Shown: positions 44,998 through 54,555, counted from the first letter of the stretch. The stretch is 64,000 nucleotides of DNA from Gammaproteobacteria bacterium (GCA_022819855.1 JAJEGN010000012.1:74746-138745); one strand, 5' to 3'. Numbers and translations: made by a program. Notes: generated from the sequence alone by a model not told the origin.

Positions 44998-46210
44998 CGA
45001 GCAGGAAGTCGAGGTTCACTTCGGGACCGATCGGCGACTGCCGAATCAGGTCGCCGGCGCGGTGCACGGCGCCCGGACCGAACCGCTTGTCGAGTTCGTC
45101 GAGTACGGCATCGAGACGGCGGCTTCGGCTGCCCTCCCCCATTGGCAGGTCAAGTTGCCGCGCAAAGACCTGACGTTCAAGGTCGTAGGCTGCAATGCCG
45201 ATGAGCCGGAAAGGTCCCGGGTCACCGAATTCCGGCAGCAGCGCGATGGCCGTGGCGTACAGGTCCTCCGTTCGATCGGTCGGTTCGGCCAGCCTGCGCT
45301 GGCGTGTCAATAGTCTGAAGTCGCTGCGCTTGAGCTTGACTCTGACGCCCTTCGCGACGTAACCGTGCCTGCGCAGCCGCCGGCCGACCGAATCGGCGGC
45401 CCTGCGAAGCTGGAAGGCGATCTCCGTGGGGCTCTTCACGTCCAGGGTGAGCGTGCGCTCGGAACCGATACTCCTGGCCGCCCGCGATGTGGCGACCGGC
45501 CGCGGATCCCTGGCGTGCGCGAGCTGATGGAAGTGGCTGCCGGCCTTGCCGAGCCGCGATTCGAGCCAGCGCGGATCGGCAGCCGCGACATCGCCGATGG
45601 TGCCGAGACCGAGTTCCGCCAGACGCTGTTGGGTCTTTGGGCCGGCCCCCCAGAGCCTCGCAACGGGCTGCGGTGCGAGCCATTGTCTTGCTTCAGTCGG
45701 CGCGACAACTGTCAGGCCGTCGGGCTTGTCGTGGCCGCTCGCCACTTTCGCGACGTACTTTGTGGCCGAGATGCCGACCGATGCCGTCAAGCCGCCGGTC
45801 GCCTCGCGGATGGCGTCCTTGAGGCGCGAACCGATGGCCTCGGGATCACCGAAGATGTGCTCGGCGCCGGTCATGTCGAGAAACGCCTCGTCGAGGCTCA
45901 GCGCCTCGACGGCCGGCGAGAAGTCCCCGAAGACGCGCATCACGCGTTTGGAGATTGCCTTGTAGCGCTCGAACCGCGGCGCTACGACGACAGCCTGCGG
46001 ACACAGCTTGCGCGCTCGGGCCATCGGCATCGCACTACCGACACCGAAGGGCCGCGCCTCGTAACTTGCGGTCAAGACGACGCCCCGATCGGAGCGCGGT
46101 CCGACGAGCAGCGGCTTGCCCCTGAGCTCCGGATCGTCGAGTTGCTCTATCGACGCATAGAACGCGTCCATGTCCGCGTGCGCGATGACCCGGGGCCAGG
46201 ATTCCGGCAT
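44984..46210 (-). CDS. dinB: DNA polymerase IV DinB
   Basis: A 408-residue Y-family translesion polymerase. Catalytic carboxylates are in ADMDAFYASIEQ (Asp13, Asp15) and SLDEAFLD (Asp107, Glu108). Helix-hairpin-helix PVARLWGAGPKTQQRLAELG and the little-finger domain with RSIGSERTLTLDV follow. It starts four bases after the ccmI stop on the same strand, so it appears to be read through from the ccm operon. No LexA box is evident next to it. Confidence 0.95.
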   Translation of the reverse strand: MPESWPRVIAHADMDAFYASIEQLDDPELRGKPLLVGPRSDRGVVLTASYEARPFGVGSAMPMARARKLCPQAVVVAPRFERYKAISKRVMRVFGDFSPAVEALSLDEAFLDMTGAEHIFGDPEAIGSRLKDAIREATGGLTASVGISATKYVAKVASGHDKPDGLTVVAPTEARQWLAPQPVARLWGAGPKTQQRLAELGLGTIGDVAAADPRWLESRLGKAGSHFHQLAHARDPRPVATSRAARSIGSERTLTLDVKSPTEIAFQLRRAADSVGRRLRRHGYVAKGVRVKLKRSDFRLLTRQRRLAEPTDRTEDLYATAIALLPEFGDPGPFRLIGIAAYDLERQVFARQLDLPMGEGSRSRRLDAVLDELDKRFGPGAVHRAGDLIRQSPIGPEVNLDFLLDDED

Positions 46211-46214
46211 CGTC

Positions 46215-47234
46215 TCATGGAACGACTTGATCGATCACGAGCTCGACCGTCGCTTCGGTCCCCGCGCTGTAGCTTGCTTCCGCGTAAAGGTCCCCGGACT
46301 GCTCAGTCGGCTGCCCCGAAACCGAAAGGCGGGCGACGAGCGAGAGTTCCGGAAAGTTGGCAAGAGACTGTCCTGGCAGCATCGTGTTGCTGTCGCTCAA
46401 GGTGAATTCGCCCGGGACGGCACTGACGGGCTCGCGGATCACGGCAACGGGCGGACCGCCGCCCGGAGCGCGCGCGAAAATGAAAAGCGCCGCCTGCGGT
46501 CCGAGCGACTCGATGGACCGGCTTTCGCCGAGCCGGACGCTCAGGGAAATCGTCGGGCCGCCGTCGGTGCCGGCAGGGACCGGGGCGGCGGCCGCAGCCG
46601 GCCCGCAGCTCAGCGATGCAAGCGAGGTCCTCAGCACGTCGGCGACTTCGGAGGGCGGGTTTGCGGCCAGCAAGGCGGACCAACGTGTGCACGCCGTGTC
46701 CTGGCGCCCGCGTTCGATCGCGACGAGCCCGCCATACCAGAGCGCCCCCTGATTGCCGGGCTCTGCCTCGAGCACTTCCTCGACGAGCATGCCGGCCTCC
46801 CCGGCGATGCTCGCCCGGTCAGTCAGGATCGATGCTTCGGCGTACGAGAGCTTCAGCTCGTTGTCGGGCACGGGCGTGCGCGCCCATGCTTCGGAGTAGG
46901 CCTGACGCGCGAGCACGTACTGGCCGAGCACCATGTAACTGCGACCGAGCAACAGCCAGCCTTCCACATCGTCAGGATTCTCGGTCATGCGTGCAGCCAG
47001 GCGGGCGACCATCTCGATCTGCTCCGGCGGGGCCTGCACGGCCGGTTCCTCGGCACGCCAGGTGCTGACGTTGAGATAGACGGCAAACGCGATGGGAACC
47101 GTTGCGAATGCGACGATCAGACCGGCGACAGACCAGCGTCCGCTGCGTTCCCGTTCGCGCCAGAGCGGCAGAATCAGGAATGCCGCCGCCGCCGCTCCGA
47201 ACGATGCCGCGAGGAGCCAGAATCCCGTGCTCAT
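46215..47234 (-). CDS. ccmI: Cytochrome c maturation protein CcmI
   Basis: A 339-residue apocytochrome c chaperone. Two membrane helices at about 4-23 and 34-54 are followed by a TPR domain (VARLAARMTENPDDVEGWLLLGRSY, APEST-like repeats) and a C-terminal beta-rich domain with LFIFARAPGGGPPVAVIRE and SGDLYAEAS typical of CcmI/CycH. Its ATG overlaps the ccmH stop (TGATG). It holds apocytochrome for heme ligation by CcmF/H. Confidence 0.93.
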   Translation of the reverse strand: MSTGFWLLAASFGAAAAAFLILPLWRERERSGRWSVAGLIVAFATVPIAFAVYLNVSTWRAEEPAVQAPPEQIEMVARLAARMTENPDDVEGWLLLGRSYMVLGQYVLARQAYSEAWARTPVPDNELKLSYAEASILTDRASIAGEAGMLVEEVLEAEPGNQGALWYGGLVAIERGRQDTACTRWSALLAANPPSEVADVLRTSLASLSCGPAAAAAPVPAGTDGGPTISLSVRLGESRSIESLGPQAALFIFARAPGGGPPVAVIREPVSAVPGEFTLSDSNTMLPGQSLANFPELSLVARLSVSGQPTEQSGDLYAEASYSAGTEATVELVIDQVVP

Positions 47235-47668
47235 CAGATCGCGCCCTGGTCCTCGTGGAATTCGTCCTCGTCAAGTGGCTGGCGGGACCGTGTACGCATC
47301 ACACGCGCGAACACGACAAGGCCGATGATGACCATCGCTGCCGGTCCGCCCCACAATGCCCACGTGTTGGGCTGCATGGGCGGCCGGTAAAGCACGAAGT
47401 CGCCGTAGCGCGCGACGAGGAAGTCGGAGATTTCGTTGTCCGTCGCGCCCGACTCGATCATTTCACGGATCTCGCGGCGCAGATCCGAAGCGAGGTCGGC
47501 GTTCGAATCGGCGATCGTCTGGTTCTGACAGACGAGACAGCGCACCTCGCGAATCAGGGCCTGGTAACGCGCGTTCAACGCGGGGTCGCTCAGGCCCTCG
47601 TCGGTTTGCGCACCGCCGACGGCTGCGAAAAACGTCAAGGCGAGCAGTGCGAGAAGCCGTTGCGTCAT
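47234..47668 (-). CDS. ccmH: Cytochrome c maturation thiol protein CcmH
   Basis: A 144-residue periplasmic protein anchored at its C-terminus. A signal sequence ends near VGGA-Q (residue 20). The redox motif is RCLVCQNQ (Cys44, Cys47), and the membrane helix is GGPAAMVIIGLVVFARVM. It reduces the apocytochrome CXXCH motif. The ATG at 47668 overlaps the ccmG 3' end; no CcmI-type fusion is present, as ccmI is a separate gene. Confidence 0.95.
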   Translation of the reverse strand: MTQRLLALLALTFFAAVGGAQTDEGLSDPALNARYQALIREVRCLVCQNQTIADSNADLASDLRREIREMIESGATDNEISDFLVARYGDFVLYRPPMQPNTWALWGGPAAMVIIGLVVFARVMRTRSRQPLDEDEFHEDQGAI

Positions 47669-48219
47669 TGGATCCCGTCTTGCAGACAGGGGAAGCTGCC
47701 GCACTTCTCGGTAACAATCGGCACGAAGCGCTCCTGCCAGATTTCCGCCGTCAGGGGAGCGATGTGCTTGTAGAGGACCGTTCCGTCCCGGTCGATCAGG
47801 AAAGTCTCCGGAGCGCCGTAGACGCCCCAGTCGATCGCCACGTCACCGTCCGCGTCGACGGCCGACGCAACGTAGGGATCGCCAAGCCGCTCAAGCCACT
47901 GCAGCGCCGTGCCGCGGTCATCCTTCCAGTTGAGGCCGTAGATCGGGATTCCGCTGCTGCCCGCAAGTTCCACGAGGAACCCGTGTTCCTGGCGGCAACC
48001 GACGCACCAGGTCGCCCAGACGTTGAGCAGGGAAAGTTGCCCTTCGAATACCTCGGAGCCGACACGCGCATCCGGATCCTTGAGCGCCGGCAGATTGAAC
48101 TCGGGCGCGGGCTTGCCGATGAGCGGCGACGGCACATAACCGGGATTGAGCGTGAGGCCGCGGGCCAGAAACACGCCGAGAACCGCCAGGAGCCCCACGG
48201 GAATCGCATATCGCCACAT
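47665..48219 (-). CDS. ccmG: Thiol:disulfide interchange protein CcmG (DsbE)
   Basis: A 184-residue membrane-tethered thioredoxin-fold protein. An anchor lies at about 3-21, and the active site WCVGC has Cys72 and Cys75. It has the GVYGAPETFLIDRDG cis-proline motif of CcmG. It passes electrons to CcmH and apocytochromes. It lies between ccmF and ccmH with a 4-base overlap. Confidence 0.95.
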   Translation of the reverse strand: MWRYAIPVGLLAVLGVFLARGLTLNPGYVPSPLIGKPAPEFNLPALKDPDARVGSEVFEGQLSLLNVWATWCVGCRQEHGFLVELAGSSGIPIYGLNWKDDRGTALQWLERLGDPYVASAVDADGDVAIDWGVYGAPETFLIDRDGTVLYKHIAPLTAEIWQERFVPIVTEKCGSFPCLQDGIQ

Positions 48220-48221
48220 GG

Positions 48222-50192
48222 TCAGGCCTCCCCTGCCGCGCGGTGCCCGACAGCCGGACTGGATGCTGCACGCTCAGGCACATGCCTGTAGCGGCGATCG
48301 GTCGCGGCCAGCAGTCCGCCGAACGCCATGATCGCGCAGCCGTACCAGATGAATCGTATCAGCGGTTTGACCTGGATTCGCAGACTCCAGGCGCCGCCGC
48401 CCAGCGAATCGCCGAGCGCGACAAACACGTCACGGTGAATCCTGCCGTCGATCGCCGCTTCGGTCATCGGGCTCTGCTGGACGCGGTAGACGCGCTTCTG
48501 CGGCGTCAGCAGCGCGATCAGCTCCCCGCCTCGCCTGAGTTCGACCTCACCTTCCACTGCATCGAAGTTCGGTCCCGGCACATCGCGAACACCGCGAAAC
48601 ACGAATTCGTAGCCACCGGTCTCCCAGCGGTCGCCCGGCGAGACGCCGCGGTCGGTCTCGACGTTGTATGCCGATGTGACCGTCGCGCCGAGAATGAAGA
48701 TACCGACGCCCAGGTGCGCAAGGCACATGCCCCAGTGGGCACGGGTGAGCCGCATGCCCTGCTGCGGACGCAACAGCCGGCGCAGGGGATCGAGCAGCGC
48801 GGCGCCGCAGACCCACAGGCCCGCAATGACGCCGATCGCCGTCATGAACGACGACTGTCCGAAAACCACGAGCGGCAACGCGATGCCGAGCGCGATGGCG
48901 ATCCCCGCAGGCCAGGCGAGCTTCCTGACGAGTGCGCTCACGTTCATCTTCATCCACCAGGCATGCATGCCGGCTCCGAGCAGCAGCACGAGCGGCAGCA
49001 TCGGCAGCAGAAACACGAGGTTGAAGTACGGCGGCCCGACGGAGATCTTGCCGAGTCCGAGCGCATCGAGAAACAGCGGATACAGCGTTCCGAAGAGCAC
49101 GGCTCCGGTGGCGGCGACGAGCAGGATGTTGTTCGCCATCAGGAACGATTCGCGCGACAGCAGGCGGAATCCGCCTTCGGCAACCATGAGCTTCGCACGT
49201 GCGGCATAGAGCAGCAGGGCTCCGCCGGAGATCAGCCCAAGCAGCATGAGTATGAAGAGCCCGCGCGTCGGGTCCGAGGCGAAGGCGTGCACCGAGATCA
49301 GCACGCCCGACCGCACGAGGAAGGTGCCGAGCAGGCTCAGTGAAAACGCCGCGATCGCAAGCAGCACCGTCCAGCTCTTGAAGATGCCGCGCCGCTCGGT
49401 CACGGCCAGCGAATGCAGCAGCGCCGTCGCCATGAGCCACGGCATGAACGACGCGTTCTCGACCGGGTCCCAGAACCACCAGCCGCCCCAGCCGAGTTCG
49501 TAGTAGGCCCACCAGCTCCCGAGCGCGATTCCGAGCGTCAGGAAGAGCCAGGCGATCACCGTCCACGGCCGCGTCCAGCGCGCCCAGTTCTTGTCGAGGC
49601 GCCCGGTCAGGAGCGCAGCGACGGCGAATGCGAAAGGTACCGCCAACCCCACGTAGCCGACGTAGAGCATCGGCGGGTGCGCGACCATGGCCGGATCCTG
49701 CAGCAGCGGGTTGAGATCGTTGCCCTCGAACGCTGCGGGAATCAGACGGTCGAACGGATTCGATGTGAAAATCATGAACGCCAGGACCCCGGTACTCACG
49801 ACACCGAGTACCCCGATGACCCGGCTCGTGAACTCGGCCGGCTGGCCGCGGCTCGCGGCGGCGACCGCAAGCGTCCAGACCGCGAGGATCATGATCCAGA
49901 GCAGCAGGGATCCTTCGTGCCCGCCCCATACCGCCGCGACCTTGTACGCGACAGGCAGTTCCGTGTTCGAATTCTGGGCGACATAGCGGACGCTGAAATC
50001 GTCGGCGAGAAACGCCTGGGTGAGCACCACGTAGGCCAGCGCGACAAAAACGAACTGCCCGGCCGCCACGGGTCTCGCAAGCGCCATGAAATCGCGCCGT
50101 CCCGTATGGGCGCCGACCAACGGCAGCACGGCCTGCGATACGCACAGGCAAAGTGCAAGCACGAGTGCAAACTGGCCGAGTTCCGGAATCAC
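48222..50192 (-). CDS. ccmF: Heme lyase CcmF
   Basis: A 656-residue polytopic inner-membrane protein, the heme-ligating component of System I. The WWD motif is WGGWWFWDPVEN at about 235-246, preceded by HEGSLLLWI and AHPPMLYVGYVG. The C-terminal periplasmic domain has GDRWETGGYEFVF. About fourteen or more membrane helices are expected. The start is GTG at 50192, forming a GTGA overlap with the ccmE stop. Confidence 0.96.
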   Translation of the reverse strand: MIPELGQFALVLALCLCVSQAVLPLVGAHTGRRDFMALARPVAAGQFVFVALAYVVLTQAFLADDFSVRYVAQNSNTELPVAYKVAAVWGGHEGSLLLWIMILAVWTLAVAAASRGQPAEFTSRVIGVLGVVSTGVLAFMIFTSNPFDRLIPAAFEGNDLNPLLQDPAMVAHPPMLYVGYVGLAVPFAFAVAALLTGRLDKNWARWTRPWTVIAWLFLTLGIALGSWWAYYELGWGGWWFWDPVENASFMPWLMATALLHSLAVTERRGIFKSWTVLLAIAAFSLSLLGTFLVRSGVLISVHAFASDPTRGLFILMLLGLISGGALLLYAARAKLMVAEGGFRLLSRESFLMANNILLVAATGAVLFGTLYPLFLDALGLGKISVGPPYFNLVFLLPMLPLVLLLGAGMHAWWMKMNVSALVRKLAWPAGIAIALGIALPLVVFGQSSFMTAIGVIAGLWVCGAALLDPLRRLLRPQQGMRLTRAHWGMCLAHLGVGIFILGATVTSAYNVETDRGVSPGDRWETGGYEFVFRGVRDVPGPNFDAVEGEVELRRGGELIALLTPQKRVYRVQQSPMTEAAIDGRIHRDVFVALGDSLGGGAWSLRIQVKPLIRFIWYGCAIMAFGGLLAATDRRYRHVPERAASSPAVGHRAAGEA

Positions 50193-50629
50193 AGCTGTTC
50201 GCGCTCCCGCGCCTGCTCGAGCGCTTCGGCGACTTCCGGCGGCATGTAGTTCTCGTCGTGCTTGGCCAGTACCTCTTCGGCCACAAAGTGACCGGACGGG
50301 TCCATGCGGCCGAGCGTGACGACGCCCTTGCCTTCCTGGAAGAGATCCGGCAGCACTCCCGTGTAGCTGACGGGCACCGAATGCAGGTAGTCCGTGACGA
50401 TAAAGTTCACGGTCAGGCTCCCTTCGGCCCGCTCGACGCTGTCCTCGAGCACCATGCCGCCGAGCCGAAACGCGCGCGCGTCGCCAACCTCGCCTTCGGC
50501 AACCTGTGTCGGACTGAAAAAGTACTGCAGGTTCAACTGGAAGGCGCGCAATGCGAGTACCGCAGAAACCACGACACCGGCGAGCACCACGCCGATCAGC
50601 AGCAACCTTCGCCGTCGTGTGGGAGTCAT
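50189..50629 (-). CDS. ccmE: Heme chaperone CcmE
   Basis: A 146-residue membrane-anchored OB-fold protein. The heme is bound covalently by His124 in LAKHDENYMP, with Tyr128 nearby. The single helix is at about 9-27. It carries heme from CcmC to CcmF. Its start overlaps the ccmD stop (TGATG). Confidence 0.96.
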   Translation of the reverse strand: MTPTRRRRLLLIGVVLAGVVVSAVLALRAFQLNLQYFFSPTQVAEGEVGDARAFRLGGMVLEDSVERAEGSLTVNFIVTDYLHSVPVSYTGVLPDLFQEGKGVVTLGRMDPSGHFVAEEVLAKHDENYMPPEVAEALEQAREREQL

Positions 50630-50814
50630 CAGAGCCTCCTTACCGTTGGCTGTTTCGATGCGTCCTCGCGGCCGTCCGAGAGCCGCGCGCGGTCAAGCTT
50701 GCGCCGGTGGCTGCGCCGGGCCGACCAGACATTGAGCACCAGAACGAGAAGTGTAATACCGTACGCCGGCCAAACGTAAGCAGCATAGCCCCCCATCTGG
50801 AGGAAGCTCATCAT
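50629..50814 (-). CDS. ccmD: Heme exporter protein CcmD
   Basis: A 61-residue protein with a single membrane helix (about 9-31; YAAYVWPAYGITLLVLVLN) and a basic cytoplasmic tail. The YVWPAYG motif is typical of CcmD, which helps release holo-CcmE from the CcmAB/CcmC complex. ATGA overlap with the ccmC stop. Confidence 0.92.
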   Translation of the reverse strand: MMSFLQMGGYAAYVWPAYGITLLVLVLNVWSARRSHRRKLDRARLSDGREDASKQPTVRRL

Positions 50815-51563
50815 CCGGGGGACTCCTCAACCAGCTCCCTGAGCCAGCGCGTCGCCTGTTCGCGCTCGACGATCTCTCCCTGCAGGCGGCTCAACAGGAG
50901 CCAGAAAAAGAAGAACGTGAACCCCAGGATCATGACGAGCAAGGGCACGAGCATGTCCGTGGTGATGGTTGGCCCGTCGAGCCGCGAAATCGTCGGCCCC
51001 TGGTGCAGGCTGTTCCACCAGATCACCGAATAATGAATGATCGGTACGTTGACGACGCCGACAACTCCGAGAATCGCGCTGACCCGGTCCGCCTTGTCCC
51101 TGTCTTCGAACGCGGCGCGCAAGGCCATGTAGCCGAGATAAAGGAACAGCAGCAGAAGCTCGAACATGATGCGCGGATCCGTCCACTGCCAGAACGTGCC
51201 CCAGGTCGGCTTGCCCCAGATCGCGCCGGTCGCGAGCGCCAGAAACGTGAACGACGCGCCGATCGGCGCGATGCTGACCGCGGCGGCGTGGGCGAGTTTC
51301 AGGCGCCAGATGAAGCCGATGGCCGCGGCGACCGCCAGGATCACGTACGCCATCATGCTGACATAGGCGCTCGGCACGTGGATATAGATGATGCGGAAAC
51401 TGTCGCCCTGCAGGTAGTCCGGCGGCGCGAGCACCAGCCCGCCGAAGGTGCCGGCGGCGATCAGCACGATGGCGATGCCGCCGATCCACGGCCCGAGCGC
51501 TCCCGCCAGACCATAGACCCAGGGCGGGGAACCGAAGCGGTGAAACCAACGGGGCAACTTCAT
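50811..51563 (-). CDS. ccmC: Heme transporter CcmC
   Basis: A 250-residue protein with six membrane helices. The WWD motif is WGTFWQWTDPR at about 121-131, flanked by heme-ligand histidines in IYIHVPSAY (His62) and the later IIHYSVIWWNSLHQG. It attaches heme to CcmE. About 80 bases separate it from ccmB; nothing is seen in that gap beyond short GC-rich sequence. Confidence 0.95.
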   Translation of the reverse strand: MKLPRWFHRFGSPPWVYGLAGALGPWIGGIAIVLIAAGTFGGLVLAPPDYLQGDSFRIIYIHVPSAYVSMMAYVILAVAAAIGFIWRLKLAHAAAVSIAPIGASFTFLALATGAIWGKPTWGTFWQWTDPRIMFELLLLFLYLGYMALRAAFEDRDKADRVSAILGVVGVVNVPIIHYSVIWWNSLHQGPTISRLDGPTITTDMLVPLLVMILGFTFFFFWLLLSRLQGEIVEREQATRWLRELVEESPG

Positions 51564-51645
51564 CTGTGGCTATCCTCATTCCGGACCGCCCCGTTGCTCA
51601 GGGCGCTCTGCGGGCTGCGCAGCGTGACTTTATCTTTCGCGAATC

Positions 51646-52314
51646 TCATTCCAGGCCTACCCGGAGAGCCGCAGCGACGGCCAGCGGCCCCAGCGACACG
51701 GCAAACACTGCCAGTGCCGCCAGCAGATACAGCGGCGCCGCAACCGGCTCGCCGTTGGCGGCGAGGTCCGTGGCGCGCGTGCCGAAAATCAGCATCGGGC
51801 TGCACAGCGGCAGCACGAGCAAGCCGATGATCGATCCACCGCTCTTCAGGCTCACCGTCAGCGCCGCCCCGATCGCCGACAGCACGCTGAGCGTCGGCGT
51901 TGCGAGCAGCAGCGCAGCCGCCAGCGTTGCGAGTGCCTCGGTCGGCAGTTGAAACGACAGCGCGACCACCGGCACGAGCACAATCAATGGTATACCGCTT
52001 ACGACCCAATGTGCCGCGATCTTGGCGATGACGACGATCCCGAACGGCGCCGGACTCAGCAGGATCTGCTCCATGCTGCCGTCGTCAAAGTCGCCGCGGA
52101 ACAGCCCTTCGAGCGCGAGCAGGGAGGATAGCAATGCGCCCACCCACAGGACACCCGTGCCGATGGTCTGCAGGAGCGCCTGCCCGGGCGACAGTGCAAG
52201 CGGGAACAGTGACGTGACGATCACGAAGAAGAGCAACGGATTCGCGAACTCGCTCCAGCGCCGGTAAGCGAGCTTGAGGTCGCGGTTCAGTATCGTGAGG
52301 AATACGTCGAGCAT
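51646..52314 (-). CDS. ccmB: Heme exporter membrane subunit CcmB
   Basis: A 222-residue polytopic protein with six predicted helices. The FRGDFDDGSMEQILLSPAP segment early in the protein is characteristic of CcmB, as is the later GLLVLPLCSPMLIFG. With CcmA it forms the ABC complex that acts in releasing holo-CcmE. It follows ccmA after 26 bases. Confidence 0.94.
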   Translation of the reverse strand: MLDVFLTILNRDLKLAYRRWSEFANPLLFFVIVTSLFPLALSPGQALLQTIGTGVLWVGALLSSLLALEGLFRGDFDDGSMEQILLSPAPFGIVVIAKIAAHWVVSGIPLIVLVPVVALSFQLPTEALATLAAALLLATPTLSVLSAIGAALTVSLKSGGSIIGLLVLPLCSPMLIFGTRATDLAANGEPVAAPLYLLAALAVFAVSLGPLAVAAALRVGLE

Positions 52315-52340
52315 CAGAGCGATTCGGTTCCGAACAACGC

Positions 52341-52961
52341 CTAAAGTTCAATGGACAACGAGCCGCCGCCGGCCAGTTGATCCGGTTGATGGCTTGCGAT
52401 GGCCGCCATCCCGCCGGTGTCGAGATGTTCGTCGATCCATTGGGCCACGAGCCTGCGGCCGGCAATGTCGAGGTTGGTCAACGGCTCGTCGAGCAGCCAC
52501 AGCCGCGCGGCGCCGAGCTTGAGTGTCGCGAGTCCGGCGCGCCGGCGCTGTCCCGCCGACAGGTAACGCAGGCGCTGCCCGGCAACCGCCGCAAGACCCA
52601 GCGTTCCCGCAAGTTCTTCAATCGGCGCTTCGCTGCAGTTCAGGGACCGATGGAATTCGAGATTTTCGCGTACGGTCAGATCCTTCTTGAGCCCATTGAG
52701 ATGGCCGCGATAGGCGATCTCGGCACGCGATTCCGGCGCAAGCCGCCGAACTTCAGTAGCCGCCCAAGTGACCGAACCTGCCGCCGGCGGTGCGAGGCCC
52801 GCAAGGACCCGCAGCAGGCTCGTCTTGCCACTGCCGTTCGGTCCCGTGATCAGCGCCGCCTGGCCGGCCTCCAATTCAAAGCTCAGGCCATCGATGAGCA
52901 GCCGACCGCCGCGTGAGACGCCCAGGCGATCGGCGACCAATCCTGCGTGTTCGTCACTCAA
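52341..52961 (-). CDS. ccmA: Cytochrome c biogenesis ATPase CcmA
   Basis: A 206-residue ABC ATPase: Walker A GPNGSGKTS at about 40-48, signature LSAGQRRRAGLATL, Walker B LWLLDEPLTNLD. It starts with TTG at 52961, seven bases after a GGGAG ribosome site; no in-frame ATG or GTG fits. It is the first gene of ccmABCDEFGHI-dinB and lies about 70 bases downstream of tRNA-Leu, which is on the same strand. Confidence 0.92.
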   Translation of the reverse strand: MSDEHAGLVADRLGVSRGGRLLIDGLSFELEAGQAALITGPNGSGKTSLLRVLAGLAPPAAGSVTWAATEVRRLAPESRAEIAYRGHLNGLKKDLTVRENLEFHRSLNCSEAPIEELAGTLGLAAVAGQRLRYLSAGQRRRAGLATLKLGAARLWLLDEPLTNLDIAGRRLVAQWIDEHLDTGGMAAIASHQPDQLAGGGSLSIEL

Positions 52962-53027
52962 CGCTCGGCTCCCGCGATTGCGCCGTTCGCCATGTTATTT
53001 CGGGGTGTGGGTACGACATGGGGATCG

Positions 53028-53114
53028 TGGTGCCCAGGGCCGGACTCGAACCGGCACGGCCATGCGGCCAGCGGATTTTAAGTCCGCTGCGTCTACCAAT
53101 TCCGCCACCCGGGC
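53028..53114 (-). tRNA. tRNA-Leu (anticodon UAA)
   Basis: The minus strand folds into a full cloverleaf: acceptor GCCCGGG/CCTGGGC, a D-arm, anticodon stem GCGGA/TCCGC with loop CTTAAAA giving UAA, a long class II variable arm, and the GGTTCGAGTCC T-arm. The discriminator is A, and CCA is encoded (53030-53028). The long variable arm and A73 agree with leucine identity. Confidence 0.95.
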
Positions 53115-53251
53115 TACGAAGGCCTAGAACGCGCATCGGCGCGGACCGGCGCAGTTTAACAGTCCGTCAAGTCGCTCGCCCACGTGCCGCGATGCGCCCT
53201 GGCGCGAACCTCATGACACGATTGCCGGCGCACTGACACTGACGGCGCTCG

Positions 53252-54508
53252 TCATTCGTTGCGAATTCGGTCGATCTCCCGTCCGGCCCGGCGCCTCACT
53301 GCACGCGAGATTCCGTCCATCGCAACGACTGTTTCGAGTTCCGCGAGGGCTTCCTCGGGCTGTCCGGCAGCGAGCGCGACCTGGCCCTTGAGCAGTCGCG
53401 CCCAGCCCCGGCCCCACAGCGGCAGGGTCTCGTCATCCGGATCGATCCGGTCAAGAACTTCGGCAGCCGCGTCGATGTCGCCTGCCGCCCTGAATGCCCG
53501 GGTCTGCCAGACCCGCGCCATGCCCACGCGGCCGCGTTGGAGCCGGTGTTGAGCGGGAAGGGACTCCAGACGTTGCGCTTCCACGATCGTGGCATCGTAT
53601 TGCCGCTGACTCAACAGCAGCCTGATCAGTTCGAAGTGCACGAAACTGTTGTTCGGAAACCTGTCATGCAGCGATCGTGCAAGCCTCGTCGCCTCGCCGC
53701 GGTCGCGCTCAAAGTAGGTGAAAATGTTCATGAGCAGCAGACGTGCGGAATATCGTTCGATGTCGCCCGCTGTAGCAGCTTCATGCAGTGCTTCCAGACC
53801 GCGGCTTGCGTCACCTTCGGGGATGAACCACAGCCAGTCCAGCCAGTGGAGCAGGTTCGGAAGTTCCGAGGCCGCGTAGAGGTACATCCCGTACCAGTAC
53901 CGGGCATCGACGAGTTCCGGATCCAGTTCGAGTGCGCGCTCCAGATGATCGCCCGCGCGCTCCGCATGCCGGCCCGCCGCGTAGAACTTCCTTGAGCCGG
54001 CGCGGAACCGGCCGAGCTGCATCTCGGCCTGACCCACGAACAGGTGGGCTCGCACGTTGTCAGGGTTGGACGCCTGCCACGCCCGGGCAAGCCGCAACGC
54101 TTCGCGCCCCGTGGACTCGATCGCCGCATCGAAACGGGAGTCAAAGAGATCGTAGACCTGGCGCGAATACAGCGTTTCCATCGCGTAGATCGCGCCCGCA
54201 GGATGATCGGGAAAGTCCTGCCTCAGTTTCGTCCAGACTTCGTCGGCAGCATCGTAGCGGCCCGAGTGGTTGAGCAGCATGCCATCCCGCACGCGTTCGG
54301 CGATGGTATCGCTCCAGGGATCCGAATCGTCCGCCTGTGCAAGCGGCAAACCGCATACCGAGACGATGAGCAGTGCCAAACCGAAGGGTCGCAGAACATT
54401 GCCATGTGACGGGCGGTCGCCGCGTACCTGGCCCTCGTTCGGGTGGAGGCCGGCGCGGGCCGGTGAGATCCGGTCCTGGAGAGTCTTGACGAGGCCACCA
54501 GGTATCAC
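53252..54508 (-). CDS. Secreted TPR-like protein of unknown function
   Basis: About 418 residues from the GTG at 54508. A hydrophobic segment ending LPLAQADD looks like a signal peptide, but it begins only about 40 residues in, so the true start may be nearer: a CTG at 54394 or TTG at 54379 would place it correctly, though neither is a common start. The mature part is helical with TPR-like pairs (AGDHLERALELDPELVDARYWYG; LLKGQVALAAGQPEEALAELE). It lies between tRNA-Cys and tRNA-Leu. I do not recognise a specific family. Confidence 0.75.
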   Translation of the reverse strand: MIPGGLVKTLQDRISPARAGLHPNEGQVRGDRPSHGNVLRPFGLALLIVSVCGLPLAQADDSDPWSDTIAERVRDGMLLNHSGRYDAADEVWTKLRQDFPDHPAGAIYAMETLYSRQVYDLFDSRFDAAIESTGREALRLARAWQASNPDNVRAHLFVGQAEMQLGRFRAGSRKFYAAGRHAERAGDHLERALELDPELVDARYWYGMYLYAASELPNLLHWLDWLWFIPEGDASRGLEALHEAATAGDIERYSARLLLMNIFTYFERDRGEATRLARSLHDRFPNNSFVHFELIRLLLSQRQYDATIVEAQRLESLPAQHRLQRGRVGMARVWQTRAFRAAGDIDAAAEVLDRIDPDDETLPLWGRGWARLLKGQVALAAGQPEEALAELETVVAMDGISRAVRRRAGREIDRIRNE

Positions 54509-54555
54509 GTGGGCTTGCTCCCGACCGCAACCGATATCGAGGATAGCAGGGACAA

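Noticed and set aside
48547..50286. 579-codon open frame overlapping ccmF in another frame
   Set aside because: It is the arginine/alanine-rich shadow of a clear CcmF gene.
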